This document shows positions 55,253-64,000 of a stretch of DNA of 64,000 bases, piece by piece (positions within the stretch are counted from its first letter, which is position 1; the number at the start of each line of letters is the position of its first letter). A program made the position numbers and the translations under genes. The notes under the pieces were generated by a model. That model did not search any database. It was not told where the DNA came from and worked only from the letters and a program-made list of their open reading frames with translations. Source of the DNA: Anodontia alba (lineage: Eukaryota > Mollusca > Bivalvia > Lucinida > Lucinidae); the NCBI GenBank assembly GCA_964016985.1, contig OZ024821.1, forward strand, positions 92,122,093 through 92,186,092. The letters run 5' to 3'.

Positions 55253-55649
55253 GTATATATATACGAGCCATAATGTTAGAAAATGTACATGATCTTCTGA
55301 CATGTGCGCCAAACTATCTCAAAGCAGACTGTACATCCGTGCAGTCTGATCAGAATCTTTGTTATTAGCATGAAGATTCTGATCGCTGTGCAACAGCAGG
55401 CTGATCTGACTCTTTGCTGGACACATTATGTTTTCTGACATTTCAGCTTGTAAAATGGTGACACAGTTTAATATGACATAGCTCCAGATAAAGTTGAGAT
55501 GATAACTATCATTAATTTTCAGAATAATTTATCAAACATATTTTAAGAGCACTCTGACACTGAAACTGTCCCTCTGAAGTCACTCCAATTTCAAAATGTG
55601 TTTTGGTGCAAAAATAAAAATTATCTTCTCAGTTCATCCTTTACCTGGG

Positions 55650-55862
55650 CCTATGTTAACACATAAAGCACAAACCACAACTACAGCAGACGACATTTTG
55701 AATTTTAGTTTTTTATTTTCAGAGAAAATAAGACTTGACATGTCATGTGAATTGTCTGCTTGGCAGATGATTCACATGAAATGTCTTATTTTCTCTGAAA
55801 AACAACAAAATCAATTTAATAATGTCGTCTGCTATGAATTGAATAGTGCTTTAACGGTTAAA
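55650..55862. mobile_element. GCGCC-type foldback MITE
   Basis: GTTAACACATAAAGCACAAAC and TAGTGCTTTAACGGTTAA are approximate inverted ends. Inner arms CAGAGAAAATAAGACTTGACA...GTCATGTGAATTGTCTGC and GCAGATGATTCACATG...TTATTTTCTCTG are clear. Confidence 0.65.
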
Positions 55863-56005
55863 GCATAACAAATGAAATGACAATTTATACAAATGAATAC
55901 AACAGAAATATCTTATATGATTTATCTTTGGTTGATATGGCTAGTAACAGGCTTTGAAACTGTGATGATCCTATATATTTCCAGGTGTTTTGTCTTTTCT
56001 TACAG

Positions 56006-56071
56006 GTGACAGGGTATCATTTAGCTTGATGCAGTGCAAACAATGTTTGCATCAAAGACTGGCTGCACCTG
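56006..56071 (+). CDS. Candidate 66-nt exon, phase 1-1
   Basis: GTTTTGTCTTTTCTTACAG precedes and GTAGGT follows. One frame is open: DRVSFSLMQCKQC and LHQRLAAP with split codons at each end. It runs opposite to the terminal exons at 56654-62412. The DNA after the donor is a dispersed repeat, so the splice-like signals could be coincidental. Confidence 0.25.
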
Positions 56072-56556
56072 GTAGGTTATCTGCCATTTTTGACAAGGGA
56101 GACAAGTTTTGTGACTTCCGGTTTGCTTTCCTGTACACCAGTCCTATTCTGGAAGGGGGTTTACTCTAATGGAAAAAAATGTGCTGCCTTTTCATAAGGG
56201 AGCCTCCCTTGAAAGTATCCGTTTCCCTTAAAACAAGCCCAGCTTGTTTGAGAGAAATTAAAAGATTTGCTGATGGCACATTGACACAATATAACTGACT
56301 GGACACTACTCGTCTTGTGTTGCTCACTGAGGGTTCATACATTTAAGACCGACCAAAATTCCCTGACATTTCCCTGATGTAAATTAAAATTTCTCTAACA
56401 ATATAGGAGATGGAAATTTTATGAATTAAGCAAGAAAAATACATCAAGACCAAACATTCTAGCTTCATCAGGCTGAAATGTAAAATTTCCCTGACATTTC
56501 CCTGACATTTTTGATAATTTTGAAGAGTTCCCTCCCCTGACAGTGTATCCATTCCC

Positions 56557-56562
56557 TTTATT
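56557..56562 (-). promoter_or_regulatory. AATAAA polyadenylation signal
   Basis: TTTATT on the plus strand reads AATAAA in AGTGAAATAAAGGG on the minus strand, downstream of the stop at 56654. Confidence 0.6.
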
Positions 56563-56653
56563 TCACTGCTTTATAAGGAGCCGTTAAGTCCTGAGGCGTG
56601 TGTCTGCAGTGGAGAACCAATTGTTTTTCTCAGTAATTTACATCTCCCTGATA

Positions 56654-56799
56654 CTATAGTGAAGGTTTCACCGGTGTTGAACTTTGTAACCGTAATGAAC
56701 CAAGGGTTGTTTCAATGTCAAATGATTCATTCAGACTTGGTAAGTCAACATCTTCACAAGGAACCTCTCCGAGAATAAGTTCTTCCTCTTCCAAAAAGT
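56654..56799 (-). CDS. Terminal coding exon of the unrecognised gene
   Basis: Acceptor TGTTTTTATTGTAG, then AC completing Asp, FLEEEELILGEVPCEDV and on to TPVKPSL and TAG. An AATAAA signal lies about 95 nt after the stop. Confidence 0.7.
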
Positions 56800-59700
56800 C
56801 TACAATAAAAACAGAGTTGAGTTGAGTGAGTTTTATGGCCCAGTCAACTGTTAAGGTCATGTCAAGCCGGTCAGTTAACCTATTCTCACTTTTCCTGGAC
56901 AGGCTTAGTGCTCTAAGTGATTAACCAGTACTTGTGCACATACTTCTGCCAGTAACTGACAACTACCCTTTTTCTTGAATCAGAGGAAGAGGGAGAATGA
57001 CTGTAGAAATGATTTCATGGGCAATCTCCAAGGAAGTTATGTGTCTGTTTGTTTGTGTTGAAGTTCCCATTAGGGTCATGTCAAGTGCAGTCAGTTTACC
57101 GAACCACACTTTTCCTAGGCAGGCTTAACCCTTGTCCTGCTGAGCCCGGATATACCCTGCCTTTGCAAACAGTGTAGATCTAGATCAGTTGGCTTCTAAG
57201 AAGCCAACTGATCTGGATCTGCACTGTTTGCCAGTCAGAATGTGAATTTATATCAACAATCTGAATCAAGTAATCTGATTGGCTGAAAATTTGAAAAGGG
57301 CGTGGCATCTTAATTTATTCAGCAGGACAAGGGTTAATCCTCTAAGTGATTAACCAGTACTTGTGTGCACATTCTTTCACCATAAATAGACAACTGCACT
57401 TCTTGATCAGCGGAAGGGAGAAAATGACTAAGAAAATAAATCGTGATCAATTTCCAAGAAAGACTGTTGCCGGATCTGACAGGAATCAAACCTGCAACCT
57501 CAGAAAGTTATGTGGAGTTGGGTGTTGAACTTGCTATCCCTGGGTCTGCAGTCAGACACGGTGAAGCCCAGCTATGAGAACAGAAAACATAACAAAGCCA
57601 TGGGTAAATCCATGAATGCGTGTTCTTTTCCGTTTTTTTTTTTTTTTTGTTATTGCTTTTTTAACACACAATCCTGAAAATGTATTTTAGTATCACCTTC
57701 CAATCAAATGTCTATGCTCTTAAAGAGATACTACAGTACGTTTTCATTGGCATACCTTCAGATAAAGGGAGTAATCTTAAAGCAGTATTCTTCCTCTAAA
57801 ATATTTTTTTATTCATTGCTAATATAAAGCTATTTTTCAAGTAAATCCATCCTAAATTTGAGTTCAATTCACTTCAGACCCCTTTCATAAAGAAACTGTG
57901 ATTTTGGCATCTTATTTGAGCCTATTTAATTTTGAGTGACCCAGCCAAAATTCAGCAATAACAGCATATATGTTCTCTGTGTAATTCAATCTGGTTTACA
58001 CACTAAATGATACAAAGTTTGAAAAGTATTTTTGAAATGGATAAGTTTACTGTTTTTACGTTATAGCAACAATGGTTCAGGTAATTTTGAGCAGAAATGC
58101 AGCGTAACCCATTTATGCCTAGCATCCCATAAAAGGGACACTGGCAAACCGTGTAGATCCAGATCAGACGCCACAGAACCCGTCCAATCAGGGTCTACAC
58201 TGTTTGCATTAAATACATGAATTTCTATAAAACATGATAATGAAAAAAACTAACCTGAACCCCTTCTACTGGAAATAAACTGGTCCAGAGAGCTATGGTA
58301 GAAGAGTCCATTTGGCATAAATGGGTTAAGAAATTTTTTTTTTTTTTTTTGGCACCAAAACCATTTTTTTGAGGGTGAAAGTCTTGGCTTGCAAACATAC
58401 CCTATTGATCCTAAGTGTTCAGACAGATACGTCCTGACAAACAGTATAGACAGACACAAGAGTTGTCAGAAGACAACGCAGCTGGCCGGAAAGGGGTGAT
58501 CAGATATGACAACAATCTGTAAATAACAAAGTATGACCTGGCCTTGATCTAGGCAGAAGGTCAAACTGAGGGAGGAGGGTGTGCTACTAAAAGGTCCTAC
58601 CCTAAGGTAGGTGCGGGCCAAATATTAAAGCGGTATCTTGAATACTTCGGCAGTTACAATGTATGAACACTTTTCAAAACATAAACACAGAACTTGAACA
58701 AGGGTTTAAATGACAAAGTATGACCTGACCTTGACCTAGGCAGGTCTCTAAGGTTGGTGTGGGTCACAAATTAAAGCAGCATATTGAATACAGTTATGTA
58801 CACTTTCCAAAACTTAAACTCAAAACTTAAACATGGGTGCAAATGACAAAGTAAAAACTGACCTTGACCTACATAAAGGGTCTAACTTGGGGATGGTGTA
58901 TACACTATTGAAAGGTCTTATCCTAAGGTAGGCGTAGGCCCAAATATGAAAGCAGTACCTTAAATAATTAACTAAACTATGCACACCTTTGAAAACTTAA
59001 ACATTGCGCTAACACGGACGTGGACAGATGTCAACGCCAACAACTGGTTGGCAACATAAGCTCTCTAGGACATAGTCCTGGCGAGCTAATAAGATGCTGC
59101 AAAACATGGCAACTGATAAGACTGCTCCAGATAAGAAGGGTATCAGGAAAATATTTTTCTTGCTTCTCCCTGAAAACATATGTGTGTGTACTCATTAAAA
59201 GTGCCTTGACGAGGCGCATCTAATGAGTACCTACAATATATGTTTTCAGGGAGAAATAAGAAAATACAGTTGACGCCTGCTATCTCGAACTGGCTTATCT
59301 CAAATAATGCTTATCTCGAAGTGAAAATCTGTTCCCTGCCTAAACATGAAAATCTAATATGTAAAAAAAATATTGTGGAAAAGAGGAGAAATTGCTCCTA
59401 AGGAGGAGCAATTTCTCCTCTTTTCCACAATATTTTCAATATATCTCTAACTTCAAGAGTCCAATTACACATATTTGTTAAATGTGGTAAATCTAATTAG
59501 TTTTTCCTCAATTCTGCAAATCTGATATGTCGATGTACGGATATCTCGAAGTATTTCAGAGAGTCCATTGGAATTCAAGATGTGTGTGTGTTGAAGTTTT
59601 ATGGCCCAGTCAACCCAGTGGGGTCATGTTGAGCGCGGTCAGTTTACCTAAGCACACATTTACTGGGCAGGCTTAGTCCTCTAAGCGGTTAACCAGTATT

Positions 59701-62412
59701 GTGCACGTTCTTTCGCCAGAAAATGGAATTCGAGATAACGAGTCGACTGCATCAACAATTTCGGCTGAGAAAAGCGCTTATCTGGAGCTATGTGATAAGG
59801 GTCTACATTTCTGCCACTCACCTAGTGATTTTAGACACACCAATAAGCAGTAAAATGGGACTCAATTTCAAAAAGTTTTGGTTCAAATATTATAAGGGTA
59901 CGATTTAATACTGTTGTAGCTGAACACTCTACATACAGCAATCAGCTCCCCGGAGGTTGGCAACATTCTTTCGTGGAGATTGATCATGAAATATTTTCTG
60001 CGGTCATTCTCTCCCTTCCGCTGATTCAAGAAGGGCAGTTGTCAGTTTCTGGCGAAAGAATGTGCACAATACTGGTTAACCGCTTAGAGGACTAAGCCTG
60101 CCCAGTAAACGTGTGGCTAGGTAAACTGACCGCGCTCGACATGACCCCATTGGTTTGACTGGGCCGTAAAACCTCAACACAAACAAACAAACAATCAGCT
60201 CCCGATCCTGATAAGGAAATACAAAGGCAAACTGACATTCTAATAAATATTTGCCAATTACAGATTCCTATTTAATTAGATATTTCTTCTTCCTCTCTTA
60301 AACATTACTGTCAAAATACCATTTTGCTGTAATCAGTCAATATTTGCAGCATTTTGTGCAATAACGTTGATAAAATGCATTGACTCATGATCATGAATCT
60401 ACGATTCACTGAAATATTATGGGAGTTGAATGGCCATTTTCAAATCCCTTTTGTATACAATAATGCTCCACCAAGGCACTTCTTATGAGTACCCATAACA
60501 TATATTTTCTTTGAGTTTGACCATTTACTTGTCCGTGGACTAATAACAAAATTTGATAATTCCACAACCCTGATTTTGTACATGTTATACAAATACACAC
60601 AGTTTAAATCAAATCTTTACATTAAAATGTTAAGAGACAGATGGACAAATAGAAAAGTCAGATGGATGTCTATGATGGCATGATAAAAACTATATAACTC
60701 CAGATTCATTTTCCATGGTGAACCTATTTAAAAGAAACCTACCAACTTCTGATGGTAAGTTTATTACATGTATGTTGCTAATAATGAATAGTGACCAGCT
60801 GCTTGCCATATGTATAATGTAAAAAAATCATTTTCCATGGTTATTTAAAGGGAAAAGCAAAGTTGGTGAACAATGTATCCGAGATAATAGATCTTGACAA
60901 ACCATGTATTTTAACCCTTGTCATGCTGAATAATTGATTGATTGTGTTGGGGTTTAACGACACGTCAACCCTTGAGGGTCATTTGTGTCGTCTCCCAGAG
61001 AAAGGGAGAAAAGAGACAGAAGAGAGAGTAGAGGAAATGAAAGAGAGGGACAGGGAAGAAAGAGGAACAGGAATGAAAGTGAAGAAACAGAAGAAATAAA
61101 AACATTCCCCCTCTACCCTTACCCACTACAAGGATAGCAGGCCTTGCCCAACTGTAAGCCAATATCAGTTGGACGCCCCAGTGATGTAAGATACACAGCA
61201 CCTTCGCACCACCCGACCACCCCTTATGCATGCTGAATAAATTAAGATGCCCTGCCCACTTCTAATTTTCAGCCAATCAGATTATTTGATCCAGATTATT
61301 CATATAAATTCACATACTTAATGATAAACAGTGCAGATCCAGATCAGCTGGCTTCATCAGAAACCAATTGATCTGGATCTACACTGTTTGCAAAGGCAGG
61401 GTATATCCAGGTTCAGCAGAACAAGGGTTAATACAAATTTGATCAAAATCCTATAAAATTGAACAAGTTAATGATGTTTCAAGATTTCAAATCCCTTCTC
61501 AAGGGCTGCTATTTTATATATTTAATAACATTCTAAAAATTTAAAACATTAAATAAATAAAATCATCTTTCTGACAGAAAACTGATTTCAAGCATTTCTT
61601 GTGACATCCAGAGAAGAAGCTATTGATGTCATAAATTCTCATTATCCAAAAATGGCAGCACCTATAAATGCAATTTTGAAATTTTCAGATCCAGATAATT
61701 TTCTTACTATTTATCTGATTTTGATCAATTTTGTATCAAAATGAGTGGTTTGGTAAGGTCTTTTATTTTAAACACAATCTTTATCAATACTGCCTTTTCC
61801 ATTAAACCACTGTAGACTGAATGAACTCACCAACATTATACACTGGTTGAGTCTAATTTTGATTTTAGGTATAGTTACATGATGTAGACATTCATAGAGA
61901 AAAATAGTTGAACTATTTGTAAACTGCATAGCAACAGAAAAGGCACTTTTTTCATCTGAAAAATGCTGATATCTTTCTTATTTCTCCACAAAAACATATG
62001 TTGTGGGTACTCATTAGAAGCGCCTCGCATTAGAAGCGCCTCAGTGAGGCGCTTCTAATGAGTACCCACAACATATGTTTTCATGGAGAAATAAGAAAAA
62101 TATTATGTGGATACCCCCTCTTATCTGTAGCTATGTAAACTGTGGAGACCCTGATCAGATGCTGCATTCTGCTGTGTCTGATCTGGGTCTGCACTGTTTG
62201 CCAAGTACCCTTTTAAGGGTCTCCAGACTGCAATGGGTAAAGAGACCTACCAATTTCTGGTGGAGGTAAGCTAATCATGTTGGAATATGTCTCTGTATCA
62301 CTTTCTTCGTCACTATCTGCAGGAAGTGACCCAAACAAACATGGAGGACGCCAGTTTATAAGCTTTGATATCACACCAGAAAAATCAATCTCTTTTAGTG
62401 GTCTCTCATCCT
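56654..62412 (-). CDS. C-terminal part of an unrecognised acidic protein
   Basis: Two minus-strand exons join in frame (G|AC gives Asp) into 102 complete codons before a TAG. The reading is DERPLKEIDFSGVISK, LINWRPPCLFGSLP, an acidic ADSDEESDTETYSNM, MISLPPPEIDFLEEEELI, LGEVPCEDVDLPSLNES and LGSLRLQSSTPVKPSL. It is rich in Asp/Glu, with PPP and STPVK motifs that look like disordered, possibly phosphorylated sequence. No domain or family is recognised. Upstream exons lie beyond the window, because 62413-64000 is mostly tandem repeat. Confidence 0.7.
56815..57040 (-). mobile_element. CGGCCTCGG-type SINE next to a splice acceptor
   Basis: Minus strand body: CAGTTACTGGCAGAAGTATG, GGTTAATCACTTAGAGCAC, CAGTTGACTGGGCCATAAAAC, then tail CTCACTCAACTCAACTC. 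The tail ends about 14 nt before the acceptor AG of the terminal exon, so the branch site is probably inside the SINE. Confidence 0.75.
57050..57500 (-). mobile_element. Second SINE copy, split by a TTAA MITE
   Basis: GTGTGTTGAAGTTCCC-type tail at the left, CTAGGCAGGCTTA | insertion | ATCCTCTAAGTGATTAACC, CAACTGCACTTCTTGATCAG, and a decayed head near 57480-57500 (inverse of GCAGGTTTGATTCC). Tandem to the copy at 56815. Confidence 0.75.
57129..57333. mobile_element. TTAA-targeting MITE inserted in a SINE
   Basis: TTAA at 57125-57128 and 57334-57337 flank CCCTTGTCCTGCTGAGCC...TTCAGCAGGACAAGGG. The restored SINE reads GGCTTAATCCTCTAAG, as expected for the family. The hairpin at 57165-57232 has inner stem TTGGCTTCTAAGAAGCCAA. 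Confidence 0.9.
57540..58100. other. Unassigned intronic DNA
   Basis: Intron of the minus-strand gene. T-tract at about 57636-57649. No structure recognised. Confidence 0.4.
58108..58325. mobile_element. TTAA MITE (TTAACCCATTTATGCC family)
   Basis: CCCATTTATGCCTAGC and TTGGCATAAATGGG are inverted ends. Right TTAA at 58326-58329 is intact, the left is GTAA. The hairpin at about 58142-58208 has GCAAACCGTGTAGATCC / GGGTCTACACTGTTTGC arms and a diverged centre. Confidence 0.75.
58500..59010. repeat. Tandem repeat, ~175-bp units
   Basis: Three units share ATGACAAAGTATGACCTG, CCTTGACCTAGGCAG, AAAGGTCNTACCCTAAGGT and CACTTTTCAAAACATAAACNC. It ends ACACGGACGTGGACAGATG. Confidence 0.65.
59152..59264. 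repeat. Foldback family A copy
   Basis: TTTTTCTTGCTTCTCCCTG...ATTAAAAGTGCC and GGCGCATCTAATGAG...CAGGGAGAAATAAGAAAA. A pogo-like MITE starts two bases later and the family's right flank GCTTATCTGGAGCTATG resumes at about 59775. Confidence 0.75.
59267..59749. mobile_element. CAGTTGACNCCTGCTATCTC MITE (pogo-like) with nested SINE
   Basis: Left end CAGTTGACGCCTGCTATC, right end GATAACGAGTCGACTG, left flank TA. Internal hairpin AGGAGAAATTGCTCCT / AGGAGCAATTTCTCC. A truncated SINE (59582-59723) interrupts the right end. Confidence 0.75.
59582..59723 (-). mobile_element. SINE 3' fragment inside the pogo-like MITE
   Basis: Minus strand: TGGCGAAAGAACGTGCAC through TTGACTGGGCCATAAAAC. TGGAATTCAAGAT (59569-59581) and TGGAATTCGAGAT (59724-59736) form a 13-bp target duplication with one change. 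Confidence 0.88.
59951..60191 (+). mobile_element. 5'-truncated CGGCCTCGG-type SINE
   Basis: It begins in CGGAGGTTGGCAACATTC and ends CTCAACACAAACAAACAAA. CAATCAGCTCCC flanks both sides (59939-59950, 60192-60203), so the 5' truncation happened at insertion. Confidence 0.95.
60204..60910. other. Unassigned intronic DNA with a family A relic
   Basis: CACCAAGGCACTTCTTATGAG...CATATATTTTC near 60468-60510 is half a family A foldback. TTACCATCAGAAGTTGG near 60746 (minus) resembles the end of the exon at 62251 (TTACCTCCACCAGAAATTGG) with a following GTAGGT, but its frame closes, so it is not called an exon. Confidence 0.4.
60915..61427. mobile_element. TTAA-targeting MITE with a nested retroposon
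   Basis: TTAA at 60911-60914 and 61428-61431 flank CCCTTGTCATGCTGAATAA...TTCAGCAGAACAAGGG. Removing 60934-61228 and one target copy restores a normal 206-bp element. Hairpin at about 61326-61391. Confidence 0.9.
60934..61228 (+). mobile_element. Family R retroposon, full length
   Basis: TTGATTGATTGTGTTGGGG to CCCGACCACCCCTTATG. CATGCTGAATAA flanks both sides (60922-60933, 61229-61240), a 12-bp target duplication taken from the host MITE. Confidence 0.93.
61432..61920. other. Unassigned intronic DNA
   Basis: AT-rich intron sequence of the minus-strand gene with no recognised repeat or exon. Confidence 0.4.
61974..62099. repeat. Foldback family A copy with a small internal duplication
   Basis: TTTCTTATTTCTCCAC...GAAGCGCCTCG, then a second CATTAGAAGCGCCTC, then GAGGCGCTTCTAATGAG...GGAGAAATAAGAAA. 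ACCCCCTCTTATCTGTAGC follows. Confidence 0.8.
62127..62202. repeat. GTAAACTGTGGAGACC hairpin (ATGCCRCA class)
   Basis: Inner stem GATCAGATGCTGCA / CTGTGTCTGATC, outer arm GGGTCTGCACTGTTTGCC. It resembles the TTAACCCATTTATGCC family interior. AATGGGTAAAG follows, so it may be half of such an element, ending only about 10 bp from the exon at 62251. Confidence 0.6.
62251..62412 (-). CDS. Penultimate visible exon of the unrecognised gene (162 nt)
   Basis: Acceptor GATTATCTTCTTTCAG, donor ATTG|GTAGGT. It starts with two bases of a split codon and ends with one. The 53 full codons have no stop, while the other frames close. CAGAG allows an alternative acceptor two bases later, which would shift the frame. 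Confidence 0.7.
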
Positions 62413-62555
62413 CTGAAAGAAGATAATCAATTTAGTAGTTAATAATTAAAAATAAATGGGAAAAAACAAAAACAATAAATTAACTGCCACACCTTCATTT
62501 TCTGAATATAATGGGCAGGCCTTCCTGGATAGAAACCAGTACTAAGCAATTAGGA

Positions 62556-64000
62556 TAACAAGAGGGCCATGATGGCCCTATATTGCTCACCTGAGTATCA
62601 TAGCACTCAAGGAGAATATGACTTAATCAGAGGAACATTTGCCAAATTATTTTGAAATCAGGCCATAGGCCTAGGAGATGTTGTTAAAAGGTTTTTCTAT
62701 TTTTAGCTCTGCTGGCCATTTTGTTCAGCAGAGCAGAACCATTTTAGCAATTTTGGTGAAGGGGTATTAGAGGAACATTTCTGTGAAATTATTTTGCAAT
62801 GGGGCCCTTGGCCTAGAAGGAGATGTTGTTTAAAGATTTTCTTTTTCTTTTTGCTCTGGATGCCATTTTGTTTATTGGAACAGCACCATATTAGCATTTT
62901 GGTAGAGGGTCACTCAAGAAGATGTCTTTTAAGTAAATTGTTATCAGATGCATGACAGTCTATGCCCTTTTTCTATTTTTAGCTCTGGTGGCCATTTTAT
63001 TAAGCCAAAGGGAACCATTTTAGCAATTTTGGTCAAGGGCCATTTTGTTCAACCAAGCAGGACCATTTTAGCAATTTTGGTAGAGGGTCACTCAAGGCAC
63101 ATTCCCATAAAATTATTTCAAAATCCATTAACCGGTTTAGGTGGAGATGTCTCTTATGTAAATTGTTGATAGATACCCGACAGTCTATGCCCTTTTTCTT
63201 TTTTTTAGCTCTGGTGGCCATTTTGTTCAGCCAAACAGAACCATTTTAGCAATTTTGATAAAGGGTCATAAGAGGTACATTTCTGTTAAATTATTTTGAA
63301 ATCCGGTCATAGGGTTAAGAGGAGATTTTGTTTAAAGGTTTTTCTTCTTTTACCTCTGATGGCTTTTTTGTTTAGCAGAGTGAAATGATTTTAGCAATTC
63401 TGGTAAAGGAACATTTCTGTGAAATTATTTTGAAATCGGGCCACTGGCATAGATGTTGTTAAAAGGTTTTTCTATTTTGAGCCCTGGTGGCCATTTTGTT
63501 CAACAGAGCAGAACCATTTTTGCAATTTTGGTAGAGAGTCACTCAAGGAACAATCCTGTAAATTATTTCAAAATCCACTAACCGGTTTAGGAGAAGATGT
63601 CTCTTAAGTAAATTGTTGACAGACGCATGACAGTCTACGCCCTTTTTCTATTTTTAGCTCTGGCGCCCATTTCGTTCAACGGAGCCAAACCATTTTAGCA
63701 ATTTTGGTAAAGGGGCATTAGAGAAACATTTCAGTGAAATTATTTTGAAATTGGGCCCTTGGCCTAGAAGAAGATGTCGTTTAAAATGGTTTTTCTATAT
63801 TTAGCTCTGGTGGCCATTTTGTTTTCTGGAGCAGAACTATTTTAGCAATTTTGGTAAAGGGGAATGAGAGGAACATTTCTGTGAAATTATTTTGAAATCG
63901 GGCCATTGGCCTGGGAGGAGATGTCGTTTACAGGTTTTTCTATTTTTAGCTCTGGCGGCCTTTTTTGTTTTGTGGAGAGGAACCATTTTAGCAATTTTGG
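62556..64000. repeat. Array 3, ~150-bp units, runs off the window
   Basis: It opens ACAAGAGGGCCATGATGGCC...TGCTCACCTGAG, the same leader as arrays 1 and 2, then units of GCTCTGGNGGCCATTTTG, CAGAACCATTTTAGCAATTTT, GGTAAAGGGNNATNAGAGG, and GTGAAATTATTTTGAAATC. The unit is unrelated to that of arrays 1 and 2 although the leader is shared. Confidence 0.75.

Noticed and set aside
60725..60770. Extra exon of the minus-strand gene (ACCATCAGAAGTTGG|GTAGGT-like)
   Set aside because: With the only available acceptor the frame closes after three codons, and direct joining of 62251 to 56799 is in frame without it.

Overview
The window looks like AT-rich, repeat-saturated nuclear DNA from a mollusc, most likely a bivalve. 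Long homopolymer tracts, tRNA-derived SINEs with target-site duplications, many foldback MITEs, tandem arrays of the 'AAGATGGCGGCCATCTTGG' type ending in sensor-like 'GACGGACATTGAC' tails, and spliceosomal gene structure all argue against bacteria. The group is inferred from repeat families I recognise in bivalve genomes. The species cannot be named from this sequence. I see no rRNA genes, functional tRNA genes or CRISPR arrays.

Host genes occupy little of the window. On the + strand, two exons (41302-42081 and 46486-46668) join in phase 0 and encode most of SFR1 (MEIR5), the partner of SWI5 that stimulates RAD51/DMC1. Its first exon was not found. On the - strand, two exons (62412-62251 and 56799-56654) join in frame and give the acidic C-terminal 102 residues of a protein I do not recognise, followed by a polyadenylation signal. 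Two further exon-like segments (34372-34425 and 56006-56071) and a few short reading frames are weaker candidates.

Layout: 1-13.6 kb holds foldback MITEs and short tandem families. 13.6-15.9 kb has an AT-rich palindromic array, then an array of about 140-bp units each with a head-to-head ATGGCGGC-type motif. 15.9-21.8 kb is a higher-order satellite, about five copies of a 1.2-1.4 kb repeat made of 75-100 bp subunits. 22-27.9 kb is mostly unassigned with large palindromes. 27.9-30.8 kb is a decayed LINE reverse transcriptase interrupted by a MITE with a clean 6-bp target duplication. 31-38 kb is dense MITEs, SINEs and a 36-bp minisatellite. 38.2-41.0 kb is a foldback-type element whose inverted arms are themselves 21-bp satellite. 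41.3-46.7 kb is SFR1, with a second ATGGCGGC array in its intron. 47-62 kb holds a decayed mariner, nested SINEs, retroposons and MITEs, and the terminal exons of the - strand gene. 62.5-64 kb is a third tandem array running off the edge.

The most striking pattern is a recurring hairpin module whose outer stem starts GCAAACAGTGTAGA. It sits inside several MITE families that have different terminal repeats. The inner stem sequence differs between families yet usually stays self-complementary. Many insertions are nested so that the empty target can be read directly, which gives solid target duplications (TTAA for the commonest MITE, 8-16 bp for SINEs) and a relative chronology.
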